Source: Mycobacterium marinum (GTDB lineage: Bacteria > Actinomycetota > Actinomycetes > Mycobacteriales > Mycobacteriaceae). From it: 64,000 nucleotides of DNA. Below, piece after piece: positions 28,489-39,914 of the stretch; within the stretch, counting starts at the first letter, position 1, and every line of letters begins with the position of its first letter. Below the pieces are notes generated by a model that worked only from the letters and a program-made list of their open reading frames with translations, was not told where the DNA came from and made no database searches. The stretch covers positions 4,836,001-4,900,000 of the forward strand of contig NZ_CP024190.1 of NCBI RefSeq assembly GCF_003391395.1, given 5' to 3'. The translations under genes were made by a program, and so were the position numbers.

Positions 28489-28679
28489 GCTGTCCTCTTC
28501 GATCGTCAGCCGCTCGTGGCCTCCGGTGCTCCCCGATGTTCAAGCGGCGGTCAGGCTTGACTCAAGAACCTGAGGCGGTTCTGGGTGGTCGAGCCTCGAT
28601 TATGCCAGGTCAACCACCATCACCCCAAACACCGAGATCTGCGCGCGCATTCCCTGGCACCCGCAGCCGGTGTATTGCT

Positions 28680-30545
<1,866 letters not shown>

Positions 30546-30811
30546 GGAATTCCTTTCTTTCCCCCGCTTGATTACGTCATACGAGGGTTCGTTGCATTCA
30601 GCCAAATTGCCGAGTGCGCCCAATCATCGACTCCCCAACGGTGGTCGCCAGGATCTGCGGCGAATACGGCGAACCTCGTCCCCGAGAAGAATTGGTGGTG
30701 CCCTAGCTGCAAGGCAGTATGTGTGCAGAAGCAGATGCTGCGATTGCTGGACGGCTCCGAGGATAGCCCGCTTCCTGGCCGGAAGCAAGCAAACCCCCCG
30801 CAAGTTGTCAA

Positions 30812-31756
30812 TCAGTCGCCGAATGCCACTCCGGGCTTCCACCGGACCCTGTCACCCGCGGTCATCGCGGTAATTGTGAATCCATTTGCGGCACCGTACT
30901 CGACCGCTTCCGGGGGCAAGTCCGGGTCGGTGCTCAACGCAATCAGCGCCGGTCCAGCCCCGGAAAGAGTCGCTGCCACTTTATGACGCCGCAACAGCTG
31001 CAAATATTCCGCCGAGGCCGGCATTGCCGAGGCACGCTGGGGCTGATGGAGGACGTCTTCGGTGGCCGCCATCAACAAATCGGGCCGTTGGGTGAGGGCA
31101 ACCACGAGCAATGCGGCGCGGCTGATGTTGAATCGCGCATCGTCATGGCTGACCAGGTCAGGCAGCAGCACCCGAGTCTCCGCGGTCGAGGAGCGCACCT
31201 CGGGAATCGCCGAGAACAAGTGAATATCGGGGTGAAGATCTAGCTGCACGGCCGAGTAGTCGGCACGGTCACCGCAACGCTCAATCCAAGAAACCACCGC
31301 ACCGCCGAGCACAGCGGCCGCGGCGTTGTCGGGGTGGCCTTCAAATTCCGAAGACAGCTGGATCAGCTGCTGGTCGCTCAATGGCACCCAACCAGCTTGT
31401 GAGACAAGGCCGTTGACGGCGGCGAGGCCACCAACTACCGCCGACGCGGACGATCCGAGACCACGGGAATGCGGAATATCATTGCGGCAGCGCACAATTA
31501 GGCCAGCCGCGGTAACACCCACGGCTCGCAGCCCGTGCTGGATGGCGCGCACAACCAAGTGTTCAGAGTTGAGCGGAACCTGGCCGGCCCCCTCGCCTTC
31601 GACCACCACTTCCAACCCGGAATCGGTTGTCTCAAGCACGATTTCGTCGTAGAGACTCAATGCGAGGCCGAGACTGTCGAACCCCGGGCCGAGGTTGGCA
31701 CTTGATGCCGCTACGACGGCACTCGCCACCAGACCCGAGGGCAATACCTGTGTCAC
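30812..31756 (-). CDS. thrB: Homoserine kinase
   Basis: 314 residues of the GHMP kinase family; the ATP loop is DIPHSRGLGSSASAVVGGLA and the C-terminal GHMP motif is VAATLSGAGPALIAL. It phosphorylates homoserine for threonine synthase and ends the thrA-thrC-thrB cluster. Confidence 0.95.
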   Translation of the reverse strand: MTQVLPSGLVASAVVAASSANLGPGFDSLGLALSLYDEIVLETTDSGLEVVVEGEGAGQVPLNSEHLVVRAIQHGLRAVGVTAAGLIVRCRNDIPHSRGLGSSASAVVGGLAAVNGLVSQAGWVPLSDQQLIQLSSEFEGHPDNAAAAVLGGAVVSWIERCGDRADYSAVQLDLHPDIHLFSAIPEVRSSTAETRVLLPDLVSHDDARFNISRAALLVVALTQRPDLLMAATEDVLHQPQRASAMPASAEYLQLLRRHKVAATLSGAGPALIALSTDPDLPPEAVEYGAANGFTITAMTAGDRVRWKPGVAFGD

Positions 31757-31811
31757 CGACAGGCCTCAGCAAACTGCGCTGCGCCCGGCTGCGCCGCGCT
31801 GGCGATCACCA

Positions 31812-32894
31812 CTACGCCAACCCCAGCTTCTCAACCACCGCGACTGGGTCAACGGGTACCGGAGACACCTTCGGCATGTCTTTGAGCGCGGTGTCGGGGT
31901 CCTTCAGGCCGTTGCCGGTGACCGTGCACACCACGGTTGACCCGCGGGCCACCCACCCGTCGTCGATGGCCTTGAGCAGACCGGCGATGCTGGCCGCCGA
32001 GGCGGGCTCGACGAACACCCCCTCGGCGCGCGCGACCAGGTGATAGGCGGCAAGGATTTCCTCATCAGTCGCCGCCAGGAAGCGCCCCTTGGACTGCTGC
32101 TGCGCCTCCACGGCCGACGTCCACGACGCCGGCGAGCCAATGCGAATCGCGGTGGCGATGGTCTCCGGGTGGTTCACCGGTTCGCCGAGAACCAACGGCG
32201 CCGCACCCGCGGCTTGGGTGCCCAGCATGCGAGGCAACTTCTCGATAATGCCGTCTCGGTGATACTCGGTGTATCCCTTCCAGTACGCGGTGATGTTGCC
32301 CGCGTTACCGACTGGAAGTGCGTGCACATCCGGTGCGACGCCCAGCGCGTCGACGATCTCGAACGCCGCGGTCTTCTGGCCCTCGATACGCACCGGGTTC
32401 ACGGAGTTGACCAATGAGATGGTCGGGAAGTCGGCAGCCATCTTGCGCGCCAGTTCCAGACAGTCGTCGAAGTTGCCGTCAATCTGGATGATCTTGGCCC
32501 CGTGCATGACCGCCTGAGCCAGCTTGCCCATCGCAATCTTGCCCTGCGGGATCAGCACCGCACAGGTGATCCCAGCGCGGGCGGCGTAGGCCGCCGCCGA
32601 CGCCGACGTGTTCCCGGTCGATGCGCACAACACGGCCTGTTGCCCACGCGCCAGCGCGTCGGTCACCGCCATGGTCATGCCCCGGTCCTTGAAGGATCCG
32701 GTGGGGTTGAGGCCCTCGACCTTGAGGTGGATCGTGCACCCGGTCTGCTTGGAGAGCCTCGGAGCCGCGATCAGCGGAGTACCGCCCTCGAGCAGGGTGA
32801 CAGGAGCCCAGTCATCGGCCACCGGGAGGCGGTCCCGGTACGCCGCGATCAAACCGGGCCAGGGCTTGTGGACCGCGGTCGGCGAGGCGCTCAC
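31812..32894 (-). CDS. thrC: Threonine synthase
   Basis: 360 residues, PLP fold type II; the Schiff-base Lys is in TGSFKDRGM and the phosphate-binding turn is PVGNAGNITAYW. It converts O-phosphohomoserine to threonine. The start overlaps the thrA stop by 4 bp (ATGA). Confidence 0.96.
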   Translation of the reverse strand: MSASPTAVHKPWPGLIAAYRDRLPVADDWAPVTLLEGGTPLIAAPRLSKQTGCTIHLKVEGLNPTGSFKDRGMTMAVTDALARGQQAVLCASTGNTSASAAAYAARAGITCAVLIPQGKIAMGKLAQAVMHGAKIIQIDGNFDDCLELARKMAADFPTISLVNSVNPVRIEGQKTAAFEIVDALGVAPDVHALPVGNAGNITAYWKGYTEYHRDGIIEKLPRMLGTQAAGAAPLVLGEPVNHPETIATAIRIGSPASWTSAVEAQQQSKGRFLAATDEEILAAYHLVARAEGVFVEPASAASIAGLLKAIDDGWVARGSTVVCTVTGNGLKDPDTALKDMPKVSPVPVDPVAVVEKLGLA

Positions 32895-34216
32895 AGGTCG
32901 TTGCCTTCCAGTCGCAGCACGCTGGCCACATTTTCGACGACGTCCAAGTCCGCAAGCGCTTCAACGGTTTCCGAAAGTGCGGCATCGGTAGCCAGGTGGG
33001 TGACCACCACGATCCGGGCCCCGATGCGTTGGCCGTCTTGGTCCACGACCCCTTCTTGACGCACCTCGGCGATGCTTACGTCGCGCTTGGCGAACTCGGC
33101 CGCTACCGCCGACAACACACCCGCCTTATCGGCGACATTCATGCTGACGTAATAGCGCGTAGAGATGAAACCCATTGGTGCCACCGGTAGTTGAGCATAT
33201 TTGGATTCGCGTGGGCCACGGCTACCGAGGACCCGGTTGCGCGCGGCCATCACCAGGTCGCCGGTCACCGCCGAGGCGGTTGGCGCCCCACCGGCGCCCT
33301 GACCGTAGAACATCAATCGCCCAGCGGCCTCGGCCTCGACCACCACGGCATTGAACGCACCGTTGACCGTGGCCAACGGGTGCGACAGCGGCACCAACGC
33401 CGGATACACCCGGGCCGAGACCCGTTGCTGACCTTCGTCAGTGGTGAGGCGCTCACAAATCGACAGCAGCTTGATGGTGCAGCCCAGAGCGCGGGCCGAG
33501 GCGAAGTCCGCGGGCGTGATCTTGGTGATGCCCTCGCGGTAGACGTCATCCGCGGTCACCCGGGTATGGAACGCGATCGAGGCCAGGATCGCGGCTTTGG
33601 CCGCGGCATCAAAGCCCTCGACATCTGCGGTGGGATCGGCTTCGGCATAGCCGAGCGCGCCCGCATCGGCCAGCGCTTTCGCGTACTCGGCCCCGGTGCT
33701 GTCCATTTCGGACAGGATGTAGTTGGTGGTGCCGTTGACGATGCCGGCCACCCGCAACACCGTGTCGCCGGCCAGCGACTGGGTCAACGGACGGATGACG
33801 GGAATGGCGCCGGCCACCGCGGCTTCGAAATAGAGATCGACATGTGCGCTTTCGGCCGCCTGCGCCAGTTCACCAGTAGAGGTGGACAGCAACGCCTTGT
33901 TGGCGGTCACGACGGATTTGCCGTGCTCGAGCGCGGTCAGGATCGCCTTGCGTGACGGCTCCACCGGACCCATCACTTCGACGACGATGTCGACGTCCTC
34001 ACGCGAAACGAGCTTCTCAATGTCGTCGGTCAGTAGGTCGATGGGTACACCGCGGTCGTCCGCAACTCGACGCACTCCGACGCCGCGCAGCACCAGTGGG
34101 GCGCCGACACGGGCCGCGAGATCATCAGCGCTTTCCTCGATGATGCGGACAACTTCGCTACCAACGTTGCCCAATCCGAGCACCGCTACACCGACCGGCT
34201 TTACGTCACCGGACAC
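32891..34216 (-). CDS. thrA: Homoserine dehydrogenase
   Basis: 441 residues: NAD(P)-binding VLGLGNVGSEVV, the catalytic domain (DPTADVEGFDAAAKAAILA) and a C-terminal ACT domain (about residues 355-430, RYYVSMNVADKAGVLSAVAA) for feedback by threonine. It reduces aspartate semialdehyde to homoserine. It starts 3 nt after lysA. Confidence 0.96.
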   Translation of the reverse strand: MSGDVKPVGVAVLGLGNVGSEVVRIIEESADDLAARVGAPLVLRGVGVRRVADDRGVPIDLLTDDIEKLVSREDVDIVVEVMGPVEPSRKAILTALEHGKSVVTANKALLSTSTGELAQAAESAHVDLYFEAAVAGAIPVIRPLTQSLAGDTVLRVAGIVNGTTNYILSEMDSTGAEYAKALADAGALGYAEADPTADVEGFDAAAKAAILASIAFHTRVTADDVYREGITKITPADFASARALGCTIKLLSICERLTTDEGQQRVSARVYPALVPLSHPLATVNGAFNAVVVEAEAAGRLMFYGQGAGGAPTASAVTGDLVMAARNRVLGSRGPRESKYAQLPVAPMGFISTRYYVSMNVADKAGVLSAVAAEFAKRDVSIAEVRQEGVVDQDGQRIGARIVVVTHLATDAALSETVEALADLDVVENVASVLRLEGNDL

Positions 34217-34219
34217 GGG

Positions 34220-35638
34220 TTACCTCACCTCCAGACTCAAAAGATCATCAACCGTCTCACGGCGCAGGACCAGACGCGCCTTACCCGCGCGCACCGCCAC
34301 CACCGCGGGACGGCCAATCATGTTGTAACGACTTGACAGCGAATAGCAGTAGGCACCGGTCGCAGCCACGGCCACCAAATCGCCCGGCTGCAGGTCGTCG
34401 GGCACCCACGTGTCACGCACGATGATATCGCCACTTTCACAGTGTTTTCCGACCACGCGAGCCAGCGTCGCCGGCGCATCACTGACACGCGAGACCAACC
34501 GGACGTCGTACTGAGCGTCATAGAGCGCGGTGCGGATGTTGTCACTCATGCCGCCATCCACGCTGACGTAGCGCCGGTTCGCCGTGGCGCTCACGTCAAC
34601 GTCCTTGACCGTGCCGACTTCGTACAGCGTGATGGTGCCCGGTCCGGCGATAGCGCGTCCGGGCTCGACCACCAGCCTGGGCGCGGGCAGGCCCACGGCC
34701 GCCGACTCATTGCTCACGATCGCGCCCAGCTTGTCGGCCAACTCCCCTACCGGCGGCGGGTCGTCGGATGACAGATACGAGATACCCAGGCCGCCGCCAA
34801 GATCGACCGTCGCAAGCTGCGCGGTCTTTTCCGAACCGAATTCAGCGACCACCTCGCGCAGCAGGCCGATGACACGGTGGGCGGCCAGTTCAAAACCATC
34901 CACATCGAAGATCTGGGAACCGATGTGGCTGTGCAGTCCGACCAGCCGCAAGTGGTCGGTCGCAAAGACCCGGCGCACCGCTGCCATCGCCGCGCCGCTG
35001 GAGATCGAGAGCCCGAACTTCTGGTCTTCGTGCGCGGTGGAGATGAACTCGTGGGTGTGCGCCTCGACCCCGACGGTGAGACGAACAAAGACGTCCTGGA
35101 CGATGCCCGCCTCACCCGCGATGGCGTCGAGACGCTCGATCTCGATCATCGAGTCCAGCACGATGTGACCGACGCCGGCCTTGACCGCGGTCGTCAACTC
35201 TGCGACCGACTTGTTGTTGCCGTGCAGGGTAATCCGCTCCGGCGGAAAATTGGCGTGCAGTGCGACTGCCAGCTCTCCACCGGTGGATACGTCGATCGAG
35301 AGTCCCTCTTCGTTCACCCAGCGCGCGATCTCGCTGCACAGGAAGGCCTTGGCCGCGTAGTTGACGTTGTGGCCACCGCCGAATGCCGCCGCGATCTCTT
35401 GGCACCGCGAGCGAAAGTCGTCTTCATCGATGACAAACAGCGGCGTCCCGTATTCCCGGGCCAGCTCGGTAAGCGGTACCCCGGCAATCCGGGCACAACC
35501 CTGTTCATCACGGGTTGTGTTACGCGGCCAGACATTCGGCGCCAGGTACAACAGCTCTTCGGCAGACTGCGGCCGCTGCGGGCTTTCCGGGTGGCGGCTC
35601 TCTTCGGCGTGCCGGGGGCCGGCTGGGTGGACGTTCAC
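34220..35638 (-). CDS. lysA: Diaminopimelate decarboxylase
   Basis: Makes lysine from meso-diaminopimelate. PLP fold type III; the PLP Lys is in VNYAAKAFLC, the active-site His in HSHIGSQIFD, and CESGD contributes the catalytic Cys across the dimer. The chosen GTG at 35638 overlaps the argS stop (GTGA) behind GGAGAGA, giving 472 residues. The M. tuberculosis protein is 447 aa and begins near LAPNVWPRN, so the first ~25 residues (HAEESRHPESPQRPQ) are an extra charged tail or a sign of a later start. Confidence 0.95.
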   Translation of the reverse strand: MNVHPAGPRHAEESRHPESPQRPQSAEELLYLAPNVWPRNTTRDEQGCARIAGVPLTELAREYGTPLFVIDEDDFRSRCQEIAAAFGGGHNVNYAAKAFLCSEIARWVNEEGLSIDVSTGGELAVALHANFPPERITLHGNNKSVAELTTAVKAGVGHIVLDSMIEIERLDAIAGEAGIVQDVFVRLTVGVEAHTHEFISTAHEDQKFGLSISSGAAMAAVRRVFATDHLRLVGLHSHIGSQIFDVDGFELAAHRVIGLLREVVAEFGSEKTAQLATVDLGGGLGISYLSSDDPPPVGELADKLGAIVSNESAAVGLPAPRLVVEPGRAIAGPGTITLYEVGTVKDVDVSATANRRYVSVDGGMSDNIRTALYDAQYDVRLVSRVSDAPATLARVVGKHCESGDIIVRDTWVPDDLQPGDLVAVAATGAYCYSLSSRYNMIGRPAVVAVRAGKARLVLRRETVDDLLSLEVR

Positions 35639-37287
35639 ATTCTCTCCGGGGCAGTCACTCCGAGAATTCCCAGACCGTTGGCGATGACTTGCCGCGTGGC
35701 CTGGCACAGGGCCAAGCGCGCGGTATGCAGCTGCGTGGGCTCCTCGTCGCCCTGCGGCAAGACCCGGCAGGAATCGTAGAACCGGTGGTAGTCACCGGCC
35801 AGGTCCTCCAGGTAGCGGCACACCCGGTGCGGCTCCCGCAGTGCGGCAGCGGTCTTGAGCATCCGCGGGAAATCACCGAGGGTGCGCAGCAGCACGCCCT
35901 CCTTCTCGTGGCTGAGCAGCTCGAGATGGTCGGTGTCCGGGATCAACCCGAGTTCGGCCGCGTTGCGGGCCAGCGCCGAGAGCCGGGCATGCGCGTATTG
36001 CACGTAGTAGACCGGGTTCTCATTCGACGCCGAGGACCACAGCGCCAGGTCGATGTCGATGGGAGTGTCCACCGAGGAGCGGATCAGGCTGTAGCGCGCC
36101 GCGTCCACGCCGATCGCCTCGACCAGATCGTCGAGGGTGATCACGGTGCCGGCGCGCTTGCTCATCCGGACCGGCTGACCGTCACGGACCAGGTTGACCA
36201 TCTGTCCGATCAGCACTTCGACGGTGGCCGGGTCCTCGCCGAAGGCAGCTGCGGCGGCCTTGAGCCGGGCGATGTAGCCGTGGTGATCGGCGCCGAGCAT
36301 GTAGATGCACAGATCGAAGCCACGTTCCCGCTTGTCCAGGTAATACGCGAGGTCACCGGCGATATAGGCCGGCTTGCCGTCACTCTTGATCACGACACGG
36401 TCCTTGTCGTCACCAAAAGAACTGCTGCGCAACCACGTTGCGCCATCTTTTTCGTAGATGTTGCCGGTCTCGCGCAGCCGCGCGACGGCCTGATCAACCC
36501 GCCCCGTGCTGTGCATCGAGTCTTCGTGGGTATAGACGTCGAAATCCGTGCCGAACTCGTGCAGGGACTCTTTGATGTGACTGAACATCAGGTCGACGCC
36601 GATCTCGCGGAACGTCTCGTGCATCTGGGCGTCGGGCAGGCTCAGCGCGTCGGGTGCCTTTTGCAGCACCCGTGCGGCGATGTCGTTGATGTAGGTACCC
36701 GCGTAGCCATCGTCGGGAGTCGACTCACCCTTGGCGGCGGCAATCAGGGAGTTGGCGAATCGGTCGATCTGGGCGCCGTGGTCGTTGAAGTAGTATTCGC
36801 GCACCACGTCGGCGCCCTGCGTGGACAGCAGCCGGCCCAGGGCGTCGCCAACTGCGGCCCAGCGGGTCCCCCCGATGTGGATGGGTCCGGTCGGGTTGGC
36901 CGAGACGAATTCCAGGTTGACCTTGTGCGCGGCCATCAGCTCGGAGTGCCCGAAGCCCGAACCGGCGTCGATGATCGCGTTGACGATCTTGGCCTGCGCC
37001 GAGGTCTCGAGGCGCAGGTTGATGAAGCCCGGTCCGGCCACCTCGGCAGACGCGATGCCGTCGGCCTTCGTCAGCGCCTCGGCGATCCATCCGGCCAGCT
37101 CACGGGGGTTGGCACCGACCTTCTTGGCGAGTTGCAGGGCCACATTGCTGGCGTAGTCGCCGTGCTCGGGATTGCGCGGCCGCTCCACCACGACGGTCTG
37201 AGGCAGAGCAGACGTGTCGAGGGCATGTTCGCTCAACACCGCGGTAGCGGTGGTTTTGAGCAGCTCAGCCAGGTCGGCGGGGGTCAC
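35635..37287 (-). CDS. argS: Arginyl-tRNA synthetase
   Basis: 550 residues from GTG 37287, the M. tuberculosis length. Class I motifs HIGGTRW (HIGH) and PVRMSKRAGT (KMSKS) and the N-terminal Add1 domain are present. It heads a compact run argS-lysA-thrA-thrC-thrB and sits 134 bp from a divergent tRNA-Arg gene. Confidence 0.96.
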   Translation of the reverse strand: MTPADLAELLKTTATAVLSEHALDTSALPQTVVVERPRNPEHGDYASNVALQLAKKVGANPRELAGWIAEALTKADGIASAEVAGPGFINLRLETSAQAKIVNAIIDAGSGFGHSELMAAHKVNLEFVSANPTGPIHIGGTRWAAVGDALGRLLSTQGADVVREYYFNDHGAQIDRFANSLIAAAKGESTPDDGYAGTYINDIAARVLQKAPDALSLPDAQMHETFREIGVDLMFSHIKESLHEFGTDFDVYTHEDSMHSTGRVDQAVARLRETGNIYEKDGATWLRSSSFGDDKDRVVIKSDGKPAYIAGDLAYYLDKRERGFDLCIYMLGADHHGYIARLKAAAAAFGEDPATVEVLIGQMVNLVRDGQPVRMSKRAGTVITLDDLVEAIGVDAARYSLIRSSVDTPIDIDLALWSSASNENPVYYVQYAHARLSALARNAAELGLIPDTDHLELLSHEKEGVLLRTLGDFPRMLKTAAALREPHRVCRYLEDLAGDYHRFYDSCRVLPQGDEEPTQLHTARLALCQATRQVIANGLGILGVTAPERM

Positions 37288-37421
37288 GATCGTCCATCCT
37301 ATGGTCTGAGGTGCTCGCACCCCGAATCCATAGCGGTGGCAACGCAGTCACCGCGATGCGCTAGTCTGGCGGAGCTTGTTCATGCCCTATGGCGCAGCGC
37401 GAAGCAATATGCAGTCGATGC

Positions 37422-37497
37422 GCCCCCGTAGCTCAGGGGATAGAGCGTCTGCCTCCGGAGCAGAAGGCCGCAGGTTCGAATCCTGCCGGGGGCACCA
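37422..37497 (+). tRNA. tRNA-Arg (anticodon CCG)
   Basis: A 76-nt cloverleaf with 7-bp acceptor stem GCCCCCG/CGGGGGC, anticodon stem TCTGC/GCAGA, anticodon CCG at 37455-37457, T-loop TTCGAAT and an encoded CCA end. It reads CGG codons. Its 3' end is repeated at 39915-39937. Confidence 0.97.
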
Positions 37498-37498
37498 C
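37476..37498 (+). repeat. Left att-like repeat (3' end of tRNA-Arg)
   Basis: 23 bp from the T-loop through CCA plus one base, repeated at 39915-39937 with a single mismatch (G at 37488, C at 39927). tRNA 3' ends are standard integrase attachment sites. Confidence 0.65.
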
Positions 37499-37617
37499 GG
37501 GCTTAGGCAGCTAGAAGCCGTTTTCGGCCACCCGCCTAAACATCGAATGCCCCGGCGTGCACTTCGGAATCCAATCCGTCTGGTATCAGCAAGTGCAGCA
37601 CTGGCGGAAGGCTCCAA

Positions 37618-38044
37618 TGACGCACAACACCACCACCCCGACCGAGGCGCACACCGCGCTCAACAACGCTCCGCAGCACCTACGGCACGCGAGCCGTTGC
37701 GCCGCCCTGGTGTGCTCGGTGTCCGGCGGCTACGACTTGGCCTAGCGGACGAGTACGGCGGCATCCTCGCGGCCGCTGGGACAACCGCGAACCTGATTGA
37801 CCGCCTCAACGGCTACGTGCCCACACCATCGGTTGACGGTCGTCACGAAGCGATCGACGCCGCGAAAGACCGCCACCCCGCGGGAAGTGCGCCGTGCCCC
37901 GCCGCGGATGGGCGGCGTTCGCCGTAGCCGCCAATCACGGGCGCGGCGTGGGTGCTGCTGCACGCTGACCCGGCCGCGTTCGACCCGGCCATCGTCGGCT
38001 GGCCCCACGCCCTGTTCGGGCAGCTCGCGGAGCTAGCCCGGTGA
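37618..38044 (+). pseudogene. Decayed hypothetical gene (frameshift and in-frame stop)
   Basis: A start at 37618 gives MTHNTTTPTEAHTALNNAPQ and runs to SVSGGYDLA-stop at 37745. The coding character continues in another frame from about 37745 (ADEYGGILAAAGTTANLIDR), meets TAG at 37925-37927 and resumes in that frame (AAWVLLHADPAAFDPAIVGW) to TGA 38042-38044. One frameshift and one nonsense change would restore about 140 residues. I do not recognise the protein. Its end overlaps the next remnant by GTGA. Confidence 0.55.
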
Positions 38045-38283
38045 CCGACAAAACACTCCGGACACAACAGTCGGGGCGGCTATTAACCCCACTGACGTGC
38101 TGCCCACCAGGCGCATGACGGGCCCGCGTTGGCCTGGGCGAACGACGACCCCTGCGACAACGACGCAACTGTCCCAGTGTCGTGGGGCACAAGCCTGCTT
38201 GCAGCGTGTGCGAAGCGCAGTTCACCGACAACAACGCAGATCACGGCAACGCTGCGGCACGGGACAACGCATTGGCTGAATGA
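38041..38283 (+). pseudogene. Second decayed hypothetical gene
   Basis: GTG 38041 overlaps the previous stop and reads VTDKTLRTQQSGRLL before a stop at 38116. Coding-like peptides continue in other frames (DGPALAWANDDPCDNDATVP, then HKPACSVCEAQFTDNNADHG) to TGA at 38281. The CxxC-containing end and the coupling to the previous remnant suggest a former operon. Function unknown. Confidence 0.45.
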
Positions 38284-38385
38284 TCACAACCAACGCCACT
38301 CACTAAACAGACTGGGGCCAAGGCACGCCACCGCACCGCGCGGTGAATATCGACCCACGGGGTAAACGCCTAGACTTCGGTGGCT

Positions 38386-38676
38386 ATGGGACAGGGATTG
38401 CAGGTAGTTCCCGCCGAGCTGGCAGCTACGGCCGCCCAATGGTCGGCGCTCAGCTCCCAACTCGTCGGGACGCCGCCGACATCGGGGCAACCATTCCAGG
38501 CCACCACAGCGGCGGTGAACGCCGTCAACGCCGCGATCGACGTTGCCGCAGCGGCCTTTACCGCGCGGACGCAGACAACGGCCAGCGGGGTAACCGCGGC
38601 TAGCGGCGGATATACCGCCCAAGAAGCCGCTTCAGCCGCCGAGATGGGCGCCATCACAGGGGTGACGGTGGTCTAG
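38386..38676 (+). CDS. EspC-like (DUF2580) small secreted-type protein
   Basis: 96 residues, MGQGLQVVPAELAATAAQWS, Ala-rich and helical without a signal peptide. Pattern and size resemble ESX-1 secretion-associated EspC-family proteins: a V.P..L...A.....L start and two amphipathic helices. GTG at 38380 would add two residues. The stop is immediately followed by the ATG of the next gene, so the two form a unit like other ESX substrate pairs. The family is inferred by eye. Confidence 0.6.
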   Translation: MGQGLQVVPAELAATAAQWSALSSQLVGTPPTSGQPFQATTAAVNAVNAAIDVAAAAFTARTQTTASGVTAASGGYTAQEAASAAEMGAITGVTVV

Positions 38677-39621
38677 ATGCCAGCAACGTTGTCACAAATC
38701 CAGACATGGTCCACTGAGCACCTCATCGACGCGGCCACCTACTGGACACAAACCGCCGACCGTTGGGAAGACGCCTTTTTTACGATGCGCAACCAGGCGC
38801 AATCCGTCACCTGGCACGGCGCCGGCGGCGATGCACTACGACGACGCACCGGCGCCGACCTATCCGTCGTCAGCGGCAAGGCCGACCAGCTACGCCATGC
38901 AGCCAAGGTCGCGCGTACCGGTGCCAGTGACATCAGCGCAGCCCAACGAAGCGCCCTCTACGCCGTTCAAGATGCACAGAACGCGGGATTCGATGTCGGC
39001 GAAGACCTCTCTGTCTCCTACACTGACCATGGCGGCACAGCCGCAGAACAGGCCGCCCGCCAAGCACGAGCCGAACAGATGGCCAGCGAAATATGTTCCC
39101 GCGCTGCGCAATTAGAGGGTGCCGACCAAAAAGTTGCGGGCCAACTCACCGCCACCGCAGGCAACGTCGGCAACGCCACCTTTAAACCGGCGCACAACGG
39201 CAACGGAATCCAGTTGGTCGACAACACCGAGCAACACGACGGCCCACAGCCCCCGCCCCCGGCTAAGCCCGGATCACCACCCGACCCGATCAGCTCCATG
39301 CTGCTGCCGCCCACTGACACGGCACCGATGTCAGACGCCACGAAACAATGGGTCGACAACATGGTCAAAGCGTTGGCCTCCCGGCCCCCGGACGACCCGA
39401 TCGCCGTCGAAGCACGCAGGCTCGCATACGAAGCCATGCACCAGCCGTGCAACTCCGCCGAATGGACAGCGGCCGTGACCGGCTTCGCAGGATCATCGGC
39501 TGGTGCGCTCGGTACCGCCATAGCGATTCCGGCTGGCCCCGCAGACTGGGCGCTACTCGGCGCGGCGCTACTCGGCGTTGCCGGATCAGGAGCAGGATTG
39601 GTCAACTGTGCCACCAAATAG
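38677..39621 (+). CDS. WXG-like N-terminal helical protein with Pro linker and Gly/Ala C-terminus
   Basis: 314 residues. The first ~150 are helical with a W-x-G turn (VTWHGAGGDALRRR, about residues 44-57), resembling WXG100/LXG-type substrates of type VII secretion. A Pro-rich linker (GPQPPPPAKPGSPPDP, about residues 188-203) leads to a C-terminal part with a hydrophobic Gly/Ala segment (residues ~270-312, GFAGSSAGALGTAIAIPAGP). It starts directly at the stop of the EspC-like gene. It could be an exported effector or a membrane-inserting protein; I do not recognise a catalytic domain. Confidence 0.6.
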   Translation: MPATLSQIQTWSTEHLIDAATYWTQTADRWEDAFFTMRNQAQSVTWHGAGGDALRRRTGADLSVVSGKADQLRHAAKVARTGASDISAAQRSALYAVQDAQNAGFDVGEDLSVSYTDHGGTAAEQAARQARAEQMASEICSRAAQLEGADQKVAGQLTATAGNVGNATFKPAHNGNGIQLVDNTEQHDGPQPPPPAKPGSPPDPISSMLLPPTDTAPMSDATKQWVDNMVKALASRPPDDPIAVEARRLAYEAMHQPCNSAEWTAAVTGFAGSSAGALGTAIAIPAGPADWALLGAALLGVAGSGAGLVNCATK

Positions 39622-39883
39622 CACCACATACCTCGTCATCGCAGTCGCGGTCGTCGCCGCATGCCTAGCCAGCGCCATCGCAGGGTTCGCCCGACTTCGG
39701 CCAGGCGTGCTGCACGCGCGTCGCTACGTCGCAATCATGGGTGTCGCCTGGCTTCTACTGGCCGTCAGTGCAATCGCCAACGCAATACGGGGATCGCTGT
39801 GGGGGACTGTTTGCAGCCTTGTACTTCTGGTCCTAATACCCACAGCGGTGTACTCGAAGCTACGTAACAGTTCCCCAAGCTAG
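39608..39883 (+). CDS. Small three-helix membrane protein
   Basis: GTG 39608 overlaps the end of the preceding gene by 14 bp; ATG 39578 is also in frame. The protein (91 or 101 residues) has three hydrophobic helices (YLVIAVAVVAACLASAIAG, YVAIMGVAWLLLAVSAIANA, VCSLVLLVLIPTAVY). Tight coupling suggests it works with the WXG-like protein, for example as an anchor or immunity protein; that is conjecture. Confidence 0.55.
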   Translation: MPPNSTTYLVIAVAVVAACLASAIAGFARLRPGVLHARRYVAIMGVAWLLLAVSAIANAIRGSLWGTVCSLVLLVLIPTAVYSKLRNSSPS

Positions 39884-39914
39884 AGCAGGTCACCACCCGG
39901 GGAGGGCGGCATCC

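Noticed and set aside
35515..37431. 638-residue plus-strand frame
   Set aside because: Antisense of argS and the start of lysA; a GC-driven shadow that runs into the tRNA gene.
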